A DNA stretch of 64,000 bases, from assembly GCA_003508835.1 (NCBI GenBank), contig PUFA01000143.1, positions 4,489,501 through 4,553,500 of the forward strand, given 5' to 3'. Made by a program: the position numbers and the translations under genes. Origin of the DNA: Eonycteris spelaea. Lineage: Eukaryota; Chordata; Mammalia; Chiroptera; Pteropodidae. This document shows, piece by piece, positions 11,878 to 24,545 of the stretch; the first letter of the stretch is position 1; every line of letters starts with the position of its first letter. A model generated the notes under the pieces. The model made no database searches. It was given only the letters and a program-made list of their open reading frames with translations, and was not told the origin of the DNA.

Positions 11878-14640
11878 AAAAATAATAGTCATATTGGGAT
11901 ACAATTCACATACCATAAAATTTACACTTTCAAAGTATACAATCCAATGGCTTTTAGTATATTCACAGAATTGTGCAAATATCACTGCTATCTAATTTTA
12001 GGATCTTTTTATTACCCAAAAAGAAACTCAGACTCTCTTCCCTCAGACTCTGGAAACCACTAATCTACTTTATGTCTGTATAATTTGTCTATTCTGGGTG
12101 TTTGTCACTCATGCTTTGGCATCACATCTAAGACACAGACATCACAAGGAAAGAAGGCACCACATGCCAAAACCAAGTTCATAAAGATTTGCTACTGTTT
12201 TATTCTAAGAGTTTTATCACTTTAGCTCTCAAATTTAGGTCTGTGATCCATTTTGAGATAATTTTTGTATGTTGTGAGGTAAAGATACAATTTTATTTTT
12301 TTGCATGCTCACACCCAGTCCCAATAGCATACAAATTTTTGACTTTTTTTTCTTAATTTTTTTTCTAATTTATTTTATTCTTTTTGGTGCTATTGTAAGT
12401 GGGATTGTTTTCTTATTTTCATGTTTGGATTTTCATTACTACTATATATAAATACAAATAATTTTTGTATATTGTTCCTGTATCTTGAAATGTTGCTGAA
12501 CTCATTTATTAGTCCTTATAGTTTTTCCTCCTGATTTTTTGCTATATAAGACTGTGTCATCTGTGAATGCAAATAGTTTGCATCTTTTCAACTCTGAATA
12601 ACATTTATTTCTGTTTCTTGCTTTAATTGTCCTGGCTAGAATCTACAGTACAATGTTAAATAGAAATTGTGACAATGGACATCCTTATTTTGTTCTTGAT
12701 TTTAAGGAGAAGGTATTCTGTCTTTCACCATTAAGTGTAAGCTGTGGGTTTTTCATGATGTCGTTTATCAGATTGAAGAAATTCTCTTCGATTGCTAGTT
12801 TTTTGAGGATTTTTATTATCTACATCTATTGAGCCAATTGTATGTTTTTGGTCCTTTATTTTATTAATATGGTGCATTACATTGATGTATTTTTGGATGT
12901 TAAATCAATCTTGCATTCCTAGGTTAACTCCCAATTGCTCATAGTGTGTAATAGTTTTTATATATTGCTGGATTTGGTTTGTAAGTACTTTGTTGAGCAT
13001 TGTGTTTATTTTTATAAAGAAAATTGGCCTATAGTTTTCCTTTCTGGTTTTGGTATGAGGGCAATATTTGTCTCATGGAATGAGTTAGGAGGTTTTACCT
13101 CCTTGCCTATTTTTTGGAAGAGTTCCTGAAGAATTGGTACTAATTCTCTCTGAAATAATTGGTGTAATTCACCAGTGAATCTACCTGATTTTGGACTTTT
13201 CTTTGTGAAAAGTTTTCAAATTATTAATTCAGTGTCTTTACTTATTATATGTCTACTCAGATTACCTATTTATTCTCGAGTCAACTTTGGTAATTTGTGT
13301 CTTTCTAGAAATTTCCCCATTTCATCTTGATTATCTCTTTGTTGTCATACAGTTGTTAAGATTATTTTCCTATATTCTTTTTATTTCTGTAATACTGATA
13401 GTGATGCCTCTCTTCAGTAATTTAAATCATCTCTCCTTTGCTCTCTGCCAGTTTATCTAAGGGTTCATTAATTTTTTAATTTTTTCAAAGAAACAAATTT
13501 CAGTTTTGTTAATTTTCTCTAATTTTCTGTTTCATTTATTTTTACTTTAGTCTTTATTTTTGTCTTTTTCTAATTGCTTTGAATTTAGTTTGTGCTTTCA
13601 CCATGACCCCTAGTTGCTTGAGACTGAAAGTTGGGTATTAATTTGATATCTCCCTTCTTTTTTAATATGGGTATTTGCATATTGGCCATAAATTTTACCT
13701 CAGCACTGATTTAGCTGTGCATCATAAGTTTGCTATGTTGTTTCTGTTTTCATTTATCTCAAAATATTATCTAATTTTTCTTGTAATTTTTTTTCTTAGA
13801 CTCATTTGTTATTTAGCAGTGTATTTAATTTTTACATATTTGTGAATCTCCAAATTTTTTTGTTGTTTATTTTTAATTTGATTTTATTTTGTGAGATAAC
13901 ATATTTTATATGAATGTAATCACTATAAATTGATGAAAGTTTTTTTTTAATGGTCTAACATATAGTCTATACTGAAGTCTTATGAGGATTTCAGAAAAAT
14001 GTATATACTGTTGTTACTGAGTGGAATTTGTTGGGTTTAGTTGATTTATAGTGTTGTTCAAGTCTTTTATTTTCTCATTGATACTTTGCCTGGTTGTTCT
14101 ATTCATTAAGTAAAGTGAAATATTAAAATATCTAACTCTTATTATTGATTTATTGATTCTTCCTTTTAATTCTATAAGTGTTTTCCTTCATTTGTTTTGA
14201 GACTCTTGTCAGATGCATATATGTTTATAACTGTTTCATGTTTTTGATGGAGTGGTCATCTTATTACTATAAAAGTCTTATGCTAGTAAACATTATTGTC
14301 TTAAAGTTTATTTTGTCTGATATTATTATAGCATCTTTAACTCTCTTTTGGTTATTATTTGCATGGTATATCTTTTTGTATCCTTTTACTTTAAATTTAT
14401 TGGTATCTTTGAAACTAAAATATATGTCTTGCAGACAGCATACAATTGGTTTGCATTTTCTTTGTATCCTCTCTACCAATGTCTTCCTTGTGATTGTAGT
14501 ATTTAATCTATTAACATTTAACACAATTAAGGATAAGGTATGCTTTCCATTTTCCATTTCGCCATTTATTTTTTCCATGTCTTGTGTGTGTGTGTGTTGT
14601 GAAACAAAGAGTTTTGTTTTTGTATGGTTGCAAACCAGAT
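11878..14640 (-). mobile_element. L1 element, antisense, 3' UTR and most of ORF2
   Basis: On the minus strand this runs 3' UTR (11878-12110), then ORF2 pieces. The 3' UTR is the older 'attgggatacaattcacataccataaaatttac' type. Most of the ORF2 C-terminal end is missing between about 12110 and 12185. The reverse transcriptase active-site block reads FTDD at about 12556-12567 on the minus strand. The N-terminal endonuclease start lies near 14267-14578, with motifs LIVLNVNRLNTT, CCLQD and KVKGYKKIYHANN. Frames are broken throughout, and no ORF1 or 5' UTR was recognised to its right. An old, inactive copy. Bases 12105-12180 are not recognisable as L1. Confidence 0.88.
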
Positions 14641-14699
14641 AGACAACAACTTTCAGGCTGAAAGTGTGTTCCTCTACTGGGGAATTAGGGTAGAGTTTT

Positions 14700-15261
14700 T
14701 TTTTTAACTTTATTTATAATTAGTTTCCAGTATACAATACATTGGTTAAACATGTATATAGTTCATAAAATGATCCTCACAGTTGCTCCCTCTCTCTGCT
14801 GACCCTACACCTAGCCAATATATTAATGCTAACTGTATCCTCTGTGTTATGCTCACAATCCCTGTGATCATGCATCAGCTACTAACTTGTGCTTCTTTAA
14901 CCCTCCACCCCATTCTTCCATTCCCCAATTAACCCTCCCCTCTGTCCATCCTCAAATTGTCCACCATATTTGTGAGTTTGTTTTTTATTAGTTTGTTCTT
15001 TTTATTCCTTAGATTTCTCATACAAGTGAAATCATATAGTGTTTATTTTTCTCTGACTTAAATACCTTCTAGGTTCATCAAAGCAATATCTTTTTCCATC
15101 CCCTTCCTTTTAGTCTGTGTATGTCTTTTAATTTGAAGAGTCTCTTGTAGGCAACATGTAGGGGTTTTGTTTTCTTTTCCAGTCAGTTTAATATTTCTTA
15201 TCCTACACTCAGGAGTAGGATAACATATATAAAATTGGCTAATAAGGGGCCTGGTACACAA
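14700..15261 (-). mobile_element. Internally deleted L1, antisense
   Basis: Starts with a T run (the poly(A) tail on the other strand), then L1 3' UTR and the C-terminal edge of ORF2. At about 15065-15085 it jumps straight to the ORF2 N terminus. On the minus strand the joined reading is CCLQETLQIKRHTQ..KGMEKDIAL followed by MNLEGI. That skips roughly residues 75 to 1240 of a normal ORF2. Flanked by tagagtttt at 14691-14699 and 15262-15270, a possible 9-bp target duplication. The junction matches that of the element at 49.7-52.0 kb. Confidence 0.82.
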
Positions 15262-15270
15262 TAGAGTTTT

Positions 15271-15597
15271 CCTTTCCTGACCTGTTAGCTGATGTTTTGG
15301 TCAAAATCCAGTTGCATAAATTAATTTTTGCTAGAACAAGTGATATATGAATTCACAGAAAGAGTTACTGTGTCATCTCTTAAGGTAGTATATACCCAGC
15401 TTTTCTATTAAGGTGATAATTCTAGATGGTTTTCAGAGCAGTCTCTTATTTTCATTGTGATTATAGTTTGACTACATGGAAATATTTTTTAAAACAAGGG
15501 AGTAAAACAAACAGTGATTCTCCTTCTCAGCATAAGCTCAGTATATGTTAGCTGGTTGACCAGTCCTGTGATTACAAGGCTTCTTAAAAAAAACACC
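15271..15597. other. Unclassified sequence
   Basis: No repeat or coding signal recognised between the L1 and the MER20. Confidence 0.45.
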
Positions 15598-15753
15598 TAA
15601 CTCCTCAAACCAGGGACAGTTGAGGATGTCTGAAGACACTTTTGGTTGCCACAACTGGATGGGGAAATGATCCATCAATGCACAGGATAGCTCCCCACAA
15701 CAAAGAATTCTCTAGTTTAAAATGTCAATAGAGCTGCAATTAAGAAACCTTAG
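15598..15753 (+). mobile_element. MER20 (hAT-Charlie), sense
   Basis: 'gaagacacttttggttgccacaactgg', 'aatgcacaggatagctccccacaacaaagaatt' and 'aaaatgtcaatagagctgcaattaagaaacct' follow MER20 in order. The central 'tgctaaacatcct' part is shortened. The 5' end is degraded. Confidence 0.88.
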
Positions 15754-16917
15754 TGTTATCTAAATTAATGGGACTGAGTTCCTATATGATATGATCCTCT
15801 TTGATTCAATAACAAATCATTCTACCTTTAACATCTTTGAGTTATCTGAATACTTTTTAAAGCATATCAGTTGCTCTTCTTCCACCTCCCTGTAGCAGGA
15901 TGTTGAAATGGCACTAAGACCTATTAATACTCCCACAATTTAGACAAAGCAAACACCTAAATAAGCCAGACTCATATATCAGGGTTACTAACTAAGGGCA
16001 GATCACCTCTCCTACCAGCATGCTTGCTCCACTTTACTCATTTGTTAGAAAATGATTGTGGTGGGTGGTTGGGGTAGAGAGAGATGAGAAAGTCATCATT
16101 ATTGAGGTCATAGGCCCTAGGGAAAGAGTGACATTTGTGATAAAGAGTTACTTTTTCCCTTTCCTATAATACCTTCTTCTCCTGGATAAGTAGACAAATG
16201 AGGGGCTGAGGATCTTATAAAAAAAAAAAACCCAAGACTGCCATTCCATTTCTCCGTTCAATGTCTGCTTAGGTGAAAGCTTTACCAATGTTCTCTTTGC
16301 CTATCTTAGTTGGAGAGAAATAATGGTGGAGGTGAGTGAGGATAGTGGAGTAAGTTTGTATTCTCTCTGTTTAATGTCTTAAATGGATACTAGAGTTCAG
16401 AAGGAATGCCCACTGAGCAATAAGATGCCAGTCTCAAGAAATTCTGATGGTGGGAGCTGAAGAGGAAAAGAAAGTCAAGTTGCAGCAGGAGCATTAATGG
16501 AATTGTGACTCACAGAGTCATCCAAGGACTTCCCCAGGTATTCACTGAAGAGGCAGCACTTAGAAGGCAAATGGACAGATGACATAGAAACTGGTCAGCA
16601 TTAGTCTGGCAGCATATGGCCATAGACATAAGTAATGAAAATCTTCTCCTGTTTCTTCAGCATCCTTATTACATCAGTGAACTAGAAAAGACGGTTTTCA
16701 AAAAGGAGAGGAAAGAGTCAACTCAGAGCAACGACAGTACTACTTCCCTCCACTCCAAGGAATCAGGGTCCTACTTAACCCTGCACTGCAGACTGGAGAT
16801 GAGAGGAAATTTAAATTGGGTTTAAGGTGGAAGTTTCAAGTGAGACTGTGATTTACTAACTGGAAGGGATCAGAAAGTTATGAATACATTTTGGAAAGAG
16901 ATAGAAAAGGCAGATTC
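15754..16917. other. Unclassified sequence
   Basis: No repeat family recognised; one A run at 16220-16230. Open frames of 60-70 codons show no recognisable similarity. Confidence 0.45.
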
Positions 16918-17157
16918 CATGGATCAACAGACTTTTCTGTAAAGGAGCAGGCTTTAGTAATTTAAATAATTTAGGCTTTGTAGGCTGTATGTTCTCTGTT
17001 GGAACTACTCAAATCTGCTGTTGTAGTGAGAAAGCAGTAACAGACAACATGTAAATGAACAGGCATGGGTGTGTTCCAGTAGAACTTTATTTATGAACAC
17101 ATATATTTGGTCAGATTTTGTGAGTGGGTCATAGTTTGCCAACTCCTGCAATAGAAT
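16918..17157 (+). mobile_element. Non-autonomous hAT DNA transposon
   Basis: Follows a common mammalian hAT MITE: 'acttttctgtaaagga', 'aatttaggctttgtaggctgtat', 'ggaactactcaaatctgctgttgtag', 'gaaagcagtaacagacaacatgtaaatga', 'gtgttccagtagaactttattta' and 'tagtttgccaactcctg'. Ends are the imperfect hAT type. The exact family name is left open; MER58-like from memory. Confidence 0.82.
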
Positions 17158-17531
17158 ATAACTGAATTCAGAAAATGGAAAAATAAAACTGCTTTGTATA
17201 TTACATCAATTCCAGCTTCCTTTAAAAATTGTTTCCACTATATTTTCATAATCTCCCCTCCCACCCAGTATCCTTCCTTTAGGCTGCTTTCCCCAACCAT
17301 ACTAGTTGGGAGAGTCCCACCCTCTTCTGAGTCGCAATTCCCTTTACCTGTAGACTTGTGGGATCTCACATTCTTCCTTTGTATTTAGTCTCATGGGTAG
17401 ATTTGAACCTGATAAAGTCATGATTTTTGTTTGTGTTAACATTTTGAGACCAACGTGATTTTTATGTATCAGGTGGCTAACTTAATTTATAAAATTAAAA
17501 AAAAATCGACAAATGAACGTTATAGACAGAA
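17158..17531. other. Unclassified sequence
   Basis: No repeat or coding signal recognised. Confidence 0.4.
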
Positions 17532-18058
17532 GGTATATTAGTTTTGTCTGCTGTGTAACAGATTACTGCAAACTTAGTGGCTTAAAACAACACACGTTTG
17601 TTACCTCGCAGTCTCTATGGGTCAGGAGTACAAGTCCAACTTAACTGGGTCTCACATGAGGTTTCATTTGGAGGCCAAACTGGGGAAAGATCTGCTTTCC
17701 CACTAGCATAGTTATTGGTAGCATCCAGTCCCTTGCAGTTGTAGGACTGAGTGCCTCAGTTTTCTGTTGGCTGTTGGCTAGAGGCTGCCCTTAGTTCCTT
17801 ACCATATGGGCTTCCCTGGCACAGTCCCCTATTTCATCAAGCCTGCAAGGAGAGTATCTAGGGTGACTCTGCTTGCAAGATGGAGTCTTATATAATATAT
17901 CTTAACCACAGAATAACATACCATCACCTCTGCCATATTCTGTTGGTTTAAAGGAATTCATAGGTCCTTCTCACACTTAAGAAGAAAGAATTGTACAAAG
18001 TATGAAGACCAGGAGGTGGAGTTCATGGGGACCCTCAGAATCTGTCTACCACTGATGG
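17532..18058 (-). mobile_element. MLT1-type LTR (ERVL-MaLR), antisense
   Basis: On the minus strand this ends 'tgttttaagccactaagtttgcagtaatctgttacacagcag..aaactaatata', the MLT1 3' end. Upstream landmarks on the plus strand are 'ctctatgggtcaggagt', 'cctcagttttctgttggctgttgg', 'ataacataccatcacctctgccatattctgttggtt' and 'caggaggtggagttcatgg'. Solo LTR with both ends roughly present. Confidence 0.82.
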
Positions 18059-19024
18059 CAAGAGTTTCAGATTGATTCTGTAAATATTTACTGAATTGAA
18101 TTAAATTAAAGAGTAGCAAAGAGAGAAGCTAAGTGAGGTCCTCAGCCCTTATCTGCTTGAGTGAGTATAAGCAGAGAAGACCTAATGCATTTCTCTGTAA
18201 AATCTCCTGCAGGCAGGTTGTCTATATTCATTCCTGTCCACTGTTTACTGAAACAAGCCTAAATGAGGAGCTTCCTCTAAATTTGATTTAGTCTTCCAAA
18301 AAAGTCTTTATTTTTGAAGAAATTTAAAGATTTTTTATAATTTCATCTTGCTCTAAACATGTCTCTTCATGGAAACTATGATATCAGGAAAGACTCCTTT
18401 GTCTGGACCACAAAAATCCCAGCCAGTTAAGTTTTCCCTATAAGAAAACTGAGGCACAGAACTGGAAACAAGGGCAACAAGGGCAACATGGCTTGAAAGT
18501 TCCTGATCTTTGGGGCATGCTCTGGAGTTTATTCCCCAGATAACATAGTTTCTCTTTTAATTGTCGGGGATGTTAGAACAGTCCTGAACTTCATTAAGGG
18601 CAAGTGAACAGAGCATGATTCTCTCAAGAGGAGAAAATCAATGGAGAACATCATGCCTATTTATAGCAAATAAGTTCCAAAATAATTGTTTTAAAGAAAA
18701 AGAATTTTTTTATGACATGAAATCTTTGGACCACTGTCCATATTTTCCATGAAAAGTATTTCTTTTTTTCATATTACTCATTACAACAGGAAGAAAGTGG
18801 GTCTTGATCTGTTTAATAATATTTATAGAATTATTTACAACCAAGATATTGTAGTAATTCTCCTTTTAACCAAAAGGATGTATTTCTGTCTTAGGACTTG
18901 CACATTCTAGACGTAGTTTTGGGAGGTAGAGAAAAAATTAAACCTGGAGCTATTCTGAAGAATAGAACAAACACCAGAGCATGTGGGAAGTATTTTAAAT
19001 GACTCCTCAATTCTAGTTTGTGGG
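18059..19024. other. Unclassified sequence with a small MIR-like piece
   Basis: Bases 18435-18500 ('ataagaaaactgaggcacagaactgg') look like an antisense MIR core fragment. It is followed by a two-unit tandem of 'aagggcaac'. The rest is unassigned. Confidence 0.4.
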
Positions 19025-19211
19025 GAAGTGGTTCTCAAATGTTAGTGTGCACAAAAACTACCAGGAAACCTTTTTTAAAATGTCGATCCCAGGACCCATC
19101 CCAAGATTCCTATTTGCTCAGTCTGCGAAAATGTTCTGGAACTTGTCTTTTTAAAGAGCACCCCAGGTAACGTGTTGCAGGTGGTATGGAGCCACCTAGT
19201 GAGAAACCTGG
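19025..19211 (+). mobile_element. MER5-type hAT-Charlie element
   Basis: Starts 'aagtggttctcaaatgttagtgtgcacaaaaactaccagg' and ends 'ggagccacctagtgagaaacctg', the imperfect inverted ends of MER5. The middle has 'cccaggacccatcccaag' and 'cttgtctttttaaagagcaccccaggtaa'. Confidence 0.85.
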
Positions 19212-19325
19212 AAGCTCCATTGCTCCTCTGACACTGCACTTTATACAGATGGGGAACTGAGGTCTAGAGAAGGCTGGGTGATTTGCCCCAAATTGGGGAG
19301 TTAATAAGGACTAGAAATCCATTTT
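19212..19325 (-). repeat. MIR SINE fragment, antisense
   Basis: 'tttatacagatggggaactgaggtctagagaaggctgggtgatttgccccaaattgg' is the reverse of the MIR core. It is followed by 'taataaggactagaaatcc', matching the reverse of the tRNA-related part. Confidence 0.82.
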
Positions 19326-22204
19326 CAGATCAGTAATCTTAACATTATTTCATCATATTTCCCAGGAAGATTTCTTATTTGTACTTTGAGGAGAAGAGAC
19401 ATTGCAAAAAGATTGTTTAAAGAAGAATTTGAAGAAAGTTCCCAAGGTGATAACTTTGCAAAAGCAATTTTAAAAGTTAACTACTATTAATTAAGTGTCT
19501 GAATCGATTCCTTGCAGGCTGGTTGGAGAGACAGAGGGGTACACAGACAGAGTCACAAAGGAAAACAAGCTCTCTCTGGACACGGTGCAGTAGGTCATTA
19601 CTACTTTCCACCTCCCTGAAATGTTACATTGATACCACTTGTAGATTTTGGAGATTTTGTCCTTGTAACCCATTAACCCACTCAGCAGCAGATACTGGGG
19701 ACCATGCCCAGACCTGGCCTTGAAGCCGCGCATGAACATTCCTGGAGCTTCATCAATATTTGTCATGAAACTACACAGTTATTTCATGAAACACTGGGAT
19801 TTGTATGCTGTGGCCCACACCATCAAATGATAAGGGCCAAGAATGATATTTTGGCTCAGGTTGTGCTTTGTATCTTATCTATCTTTATGTTCTAAAATGA
19901 GACCCCCCCCCCCATTTGATCTTAATTCTGAAAATCAACATTTTTAACAGCGGAGGACAAAATAGAAAAAACAGAATATATATAATTAATTGTCGTACTG
20001 GGTAAATAAATCATTCTGCTGAGATCTTAAATCAGACATCAGTTATTTACTTTTATCAAACTGAAAAAAAAAATGGTTTTGATAGGAGAATTGAGCAGTT
20101 TAGTTTGTTCCCTTCCCGAAACCTCCATCAAAACCTGAAGTAAATTGATTTGTCAGGGGAAAGAACCTTGCAAGCTGCGTGTGAACAATGGTGCTTTGGG
20201 GACCTGTTCAGACAGGACTGCCTCTGCCAGTCGAGGAGCAGGAAGACCACTATGTCAATGAGCTTGAGAGAGGACAATCTGAATGTGTCTTACACACTCT
20301 GCTCTGGATCCAATAAACACAGTGCTTGTGTCTTTTATCATTAGATGATAGATCTTCTTTCCAAAAAATGGCAGAGTTCCAGAGTGACTACTTGCCAAAT
20401 GGGCCTCTTTTGAAGTTCCACAATTCAAACTGGGCTCAGGACTAAAGGATATAACTATGCTACTCAGCTTGACTTGGACCCAACTGGCCAGGGGAAGTCA
20501 TGCCTGCCTTCTCTTCTTATTGTTTTAACACTTGGCTAACAGCAAGATATCTTGAGGGTGTGGTAGAGCTGAGATGGGAGAATGATTCATAAAAGTAATC
20601 TTAGGCTAGAGACTTGTTCCTATGGGATTCCCACATTATGTTGAGCACACTGTGCACATCAAGGCCACAACCAACTGTTTGGATTCCATATTGTGATTGG
20701 CCCTTGCATGCAGACTAAGTGTCAGGGTGTTTTAGCAGTAACACCACATGGAAAATATCTATAAGGAATTGCTAGCAACTATGTCATATATCCATTTTTA
20801 GTAGTCATATAATTTTATTTTCTAGCATGAGTTAATAATCAAAAGTTGGGGAAATTTCAAAGCTGGGTATATTGAGTTTCTATCATATATGCAGTGTATT
20901 TAAAACAAACAACAAATGTGACAATCCATATGATAAAGACAACTATGCTTTAAAGATAAGTTTTCAAAGTTGCCATCAGCATGCATCATAAAAATGATGA
21001 TGGAAATTTGTTATTATTTCATATTTAAAATTTTTATATTTGAAAATGTATTTAAATTTAAATTTTAAATTTTAAATTTTAAATTTTGCTGTTAATGTGA
21101 GAGTTGGAAACCAAGATTGTAGCTCTTTGATAAAAGGTAATTTATTGAGTACTTGATTTAAGATTTGATGTGATTTTGTTGTAATAATGCATGTGTTGTC
21201 AGAAATAATAAAAGTTGATCAATTTTTTAAAAATGTGTTAAAGCTATTTCTTTTCCTCTAAAAGTCTTAAGATAATATCAAAATGGCTTAAAATGATCTG
21301 CATTTGAATAATTGTTTTATATTAGTATTTCCATTATTTATTAGTGAAGATAACTTCTTTGATCTGTAGTATGCTGCTGGCTTTTGTTTTAAATTGATTT
21401 TGGTTATGAACTAAGTAGGAAAGATCACTATTTTTCTGTATCTACTATTCTGAATCCATTTTACTGACACTTCATAAATAAAACTGACTGGTTGGCCAAA
21501 TCCATGGAATTCACATATAAATGTGACCACAAAATCTCAGATCTTTTCTTAGCCAATATCCAAGGATCAGTAAGTTGATAAAGAAGTCCGATAAATTTCG
21601 AGAAAAGGTGCTTAGTAATGAGATGCTAAATGACTTACACTAGTGTCACTGCCCTGTCCAGTTCTCTACCTCCCTTCCCCGCAAGTAGCTGTCACTAGAA
21701 AATATATTTAAAAGAACTATTGAAACCAACCTAAATTTCTTTCTCTTTAAGTAACACATACACATATATGCATATATGCAAATATATTTGTAAAAATAAT
21801 AAAATAAAACATATTTATATGTCTTTTCCTCTGAAAAAACAAACTATAAAGGAATAGAAAGAAAAATCAGTGACATCAGTTTCCAAATAGTGTTGCTGCC
21901 TGTTTTCTTTCAGGTCTCAAATTCTTTGGTTGAGGCTTATTAAAAAAAAAAAAATCTGGTTGATTTTGTTACTTTAAAAAACTCTTAACAAAATAGATTC
22001 TCAGACCCTATGTTCTCACTTTTCAATAAAAATTTAAATGTTCTAAAGAAAATAGAATGGTCTAACCATAATTTTTTTGTTGTGCTTCTATGCATTTTTT
22101 TTTCATTTTGTTTTAAAAAGCAGTATTAAAGGTATATTATTTTTATGCATTACAATTAATCAGGTAAGAACCTTAATAAATGTCATTTCACAGAATGGAT
22201 TTAG
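19326..22204. other. Unclassified AT-rich sequence
   Basis: No repeat family or exon recognised. It holds an 11-base C run at 19903-19913. Around 20311 an AATAAA is followed by TG-rich sequence. An AT low-complexity block of repeated TTTTAAA-like units lies at 21045-21085. Small open frames on both strands at 19.5-19.9 kb are mutual shadows with no known similarity. Confidence 0.45.
21045..21085. repeat. TTTTAAA-type AT low-complexity tandem
   Basis: Four to five consecutive 'aattttaa' units. Confidence 0.85.
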
Positions 22205-22580
22205 GCTATGAGGGCTGTGCCAGGTTTTCATCCTATCAACAGCGTGAGAAAATTTCCCAGTGTGTTCCACAGGCTGGGAACCCGCTGGGAGTTTAAACCT
22301 GCTGTGCGGCTTTGTCACCAGGCCGTTAGCTGGGCCCATCCCTTGCAGCCCGGCACCGCTTGCTTGCAGCTCACCTTGCTGAGCCCTGGCCCATAGGGCA
22401 GCTTTCCCACACGTGGCTGCTGACACTTGGCTTCCTGGAGATTGTGAAACCTGTTTATTGAATGTGTTTCACATCAAGCTGTGGATTATGCATTTCCCAC
22501 GATGCCCTGCCCTTTCTGTGAGGGTGGATAATTAGTTCATAGGGTTTAATTTTGCTGTGCAACCTGCCAAAGCTTTGGAT
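22205..22580. other. Local GC-richer, unique-looking segment
   Basis: Distinctly richer in GC than its neighbours, with a few CpGs and no repeat family recognised. Contains 'gcatttcccacgatgcc' at 22490-22506, which loosely resembles the ZNF143/THAP11 'ATTTCCCAG.ATGC' site. Could be a conserved regulatory element; nothing in the sequence proves it. Confidence 0.35.
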
Positions 22581-23744
22581 GCTCTTACTTTCTAAGGGTT
22601 GTTGCTGGTCACCCTGAGGATTCTAATGCAGCAACCGAGGTCTTTTTTTTTTTTTTTTTGTCTTAGAAATCAGATGCAGTTTGGTGCCACTCATTCAATT
22701 TGACTTTAACAAACCTACAGTTTAAGTGTGCTTCACAGTTTACGAAATCATCCTGCTTAAGATCAAAAATAAGAATAAAACAACTGCCACTGCTCTCACC
22801 AAAGGTCACTCTCACTCCTTGTCAGTCTTATAGGCCTTTCTGTACTGCTCAGAGGAGAGGAACTCTTGCTCCTGGAGGTTCAGAGCCTTGCTTATCTCAC
22901 TTCATTATAGCCTATGGGCAGAATCCTTTGGCATGTTAAATGCATAAAAATGTGTGGAAAAGGCCTACTTGAGGAACATTTACTTCTCTTTTAGAATCCA
23001 CATGTGTTAATAAGCCATAGGTTTATGGGGATTAACACAATCCAGAGAGAGCAGACTTCTCTAAATTTTTCAGTTTTTGAGAGGTACACTTTGCATTTTT
23101 TATCTTGATATACCTTTCTTTGCCTTATCCTCAAGAAATCCTCTCTTCTAGCCGGAAAACAGATGTTACTATCAGTTACAAAGATGAAACAAAACATCAA
23201 ATAGAATGTACTTTCTGGGCTTTGATTCCTCTCTCAGATACCCTCAAACTCGGCTATGCCTGCCCCTGACTACCTCTGAGTTAAGGGGTTCTCTGGAGAG
23301 GGAGGAGGTGACCAGAAAACTTTGGAATGTCAGAGGGTGTCTCTGTTGGAGCAATGTGCACAGATATCAGCTCAACTCCAGACACAAGAAGTAAAATCGC
23401 TCCTTTAGTCTTTATTGATTATTCTGTTTTCTGATACAACACATATATTATTTTAGTGAAAAACAATCAACAAAACTCATACAAGTAAATTTGGTTTTCT
23501 CTTGATGCTGGAAACTCATGAAAATTGAATCAGCTGCTCTGTTTTCTCACATTGTCCTACTGCTTCCCACTATGCCCTTATAGCTGTTCAATATATAGCT
23601 TTTCTGAATAGGCAAATTGTAACACATGTAAATGACTCTAAGATCTTACTGCTGTTGGTGTTGTTTCAGGAAAAGAAGTTAGACTTTCTCTACTGAAGGC
23701 TTTTGCTTTCAATGTTATTGTAACTTCTGATAATGAGTTGGATT
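22581..23744. other. Unclassified sequence
   Basis: A T run of about 18 at 22643-22660, otherwise no recognised feature. Confidence 0.4.
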
Positions 23745-23885
23745 CATATAGTTGTTCATTCAAAATTCATTGGAAGACATGCTAGGTATTAGGTAATAGG
23801 ACACATGATAAACAAACTTGTCCTTATCCTTACTCTGGTGAAGCATATAGTCTGGTGAGAAAGAGGATAAACTGATGTGTGCACA
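23745..23885 (-). repeat. L2 LINE 3' end, antisense
   Basis: 'gttcattcaaaattcattggaagacatgctaggtattaggtaatagg' leads into 'aaacttgtccttatccttactctggtgaagcatatagtctggtgagaaagagga'. This is the order of the L2 3' end on the opposite strand. Confidence 0.78.
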
Positions 23886-24229
23886 GAAAATGCTAGATAT
23901 TCTCTTTAAGTGATTTTATATCTATCCTTTATTTGGTGTGTACATTATTTATGTACACAACTTAATAATACAATAATACATGTAAATACTTTAAAATTAA
24001 AGTTATATATATGTTGTATCGATTAATTGATTTTTCCTGAAAATAATTAAAATAAAATAGATTTAGAGAACTTTGGTCTGCAGGTTGTGTAATAAAGTAG
24101 AAAGTCAAAAGTTTGAAAGACTTAGGATCATTTATCTGAAAGTAAAAACAGCTTTTATTGAATAAAAAGTCTTGAACTATGTGTTGTAAATGTCATTTTC
24201 ACTCTTATTTCTGTGTCCTAGCTCGTGTT
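23886..24229. other. Unclassified AT-rich sequence
   Basis: Nothing recognised. Confidence 0.4.
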
Positions 24230-24545
24230 GCTCTCATTGCTTGCAGCATCCTTTCCAACTTCACAGGCATTTATTATCTGTTTGGTTGAGCTATCCTCTC
24301 CTCCAGGAAGGCTTTCCTGGCCCACATGGGCAGCATGGAGAGGTGCTTCTCAAGTTACTCAAATGAAAGTACAAAGGTAGGCTTTCAGGGTGCTTACTGT
24401 TGAATGCTGTGATTGATATTTCATAATTCTTCACAACGATTACTGTGGCACTCTAGGATATTGACTGCTATTTATTTTGACCCTCTGTTTACTTGCATGT
24501 CTCCCCATTCTAGTCTCTGTTCCTCAATGTCTATTTAGGGCCTGC
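24230..24545 (+). repeat. L2 LINE fragment, sense
   Basis: 'cctctcctccaggaaggctttcctggccca', a later 'tttattttgaccctctgtttacttgcatgtctccccattctagtctctg' and 'tcctcaatgtctatttaggg' resemble the L2 3' region. Much diverged, with an interruption around 24335-24400. Confidence 0.6.

Noticed and set aside
14178..14642. 154-codon plus-strand open frame, hydrophobic, membrane-protein-like
   Set aside because: It is the complementary reading of the L1 ORF2 N terminus on the minus strand; T-rich antisense L1 always gives Phe/Leu/Ile-rich frames.
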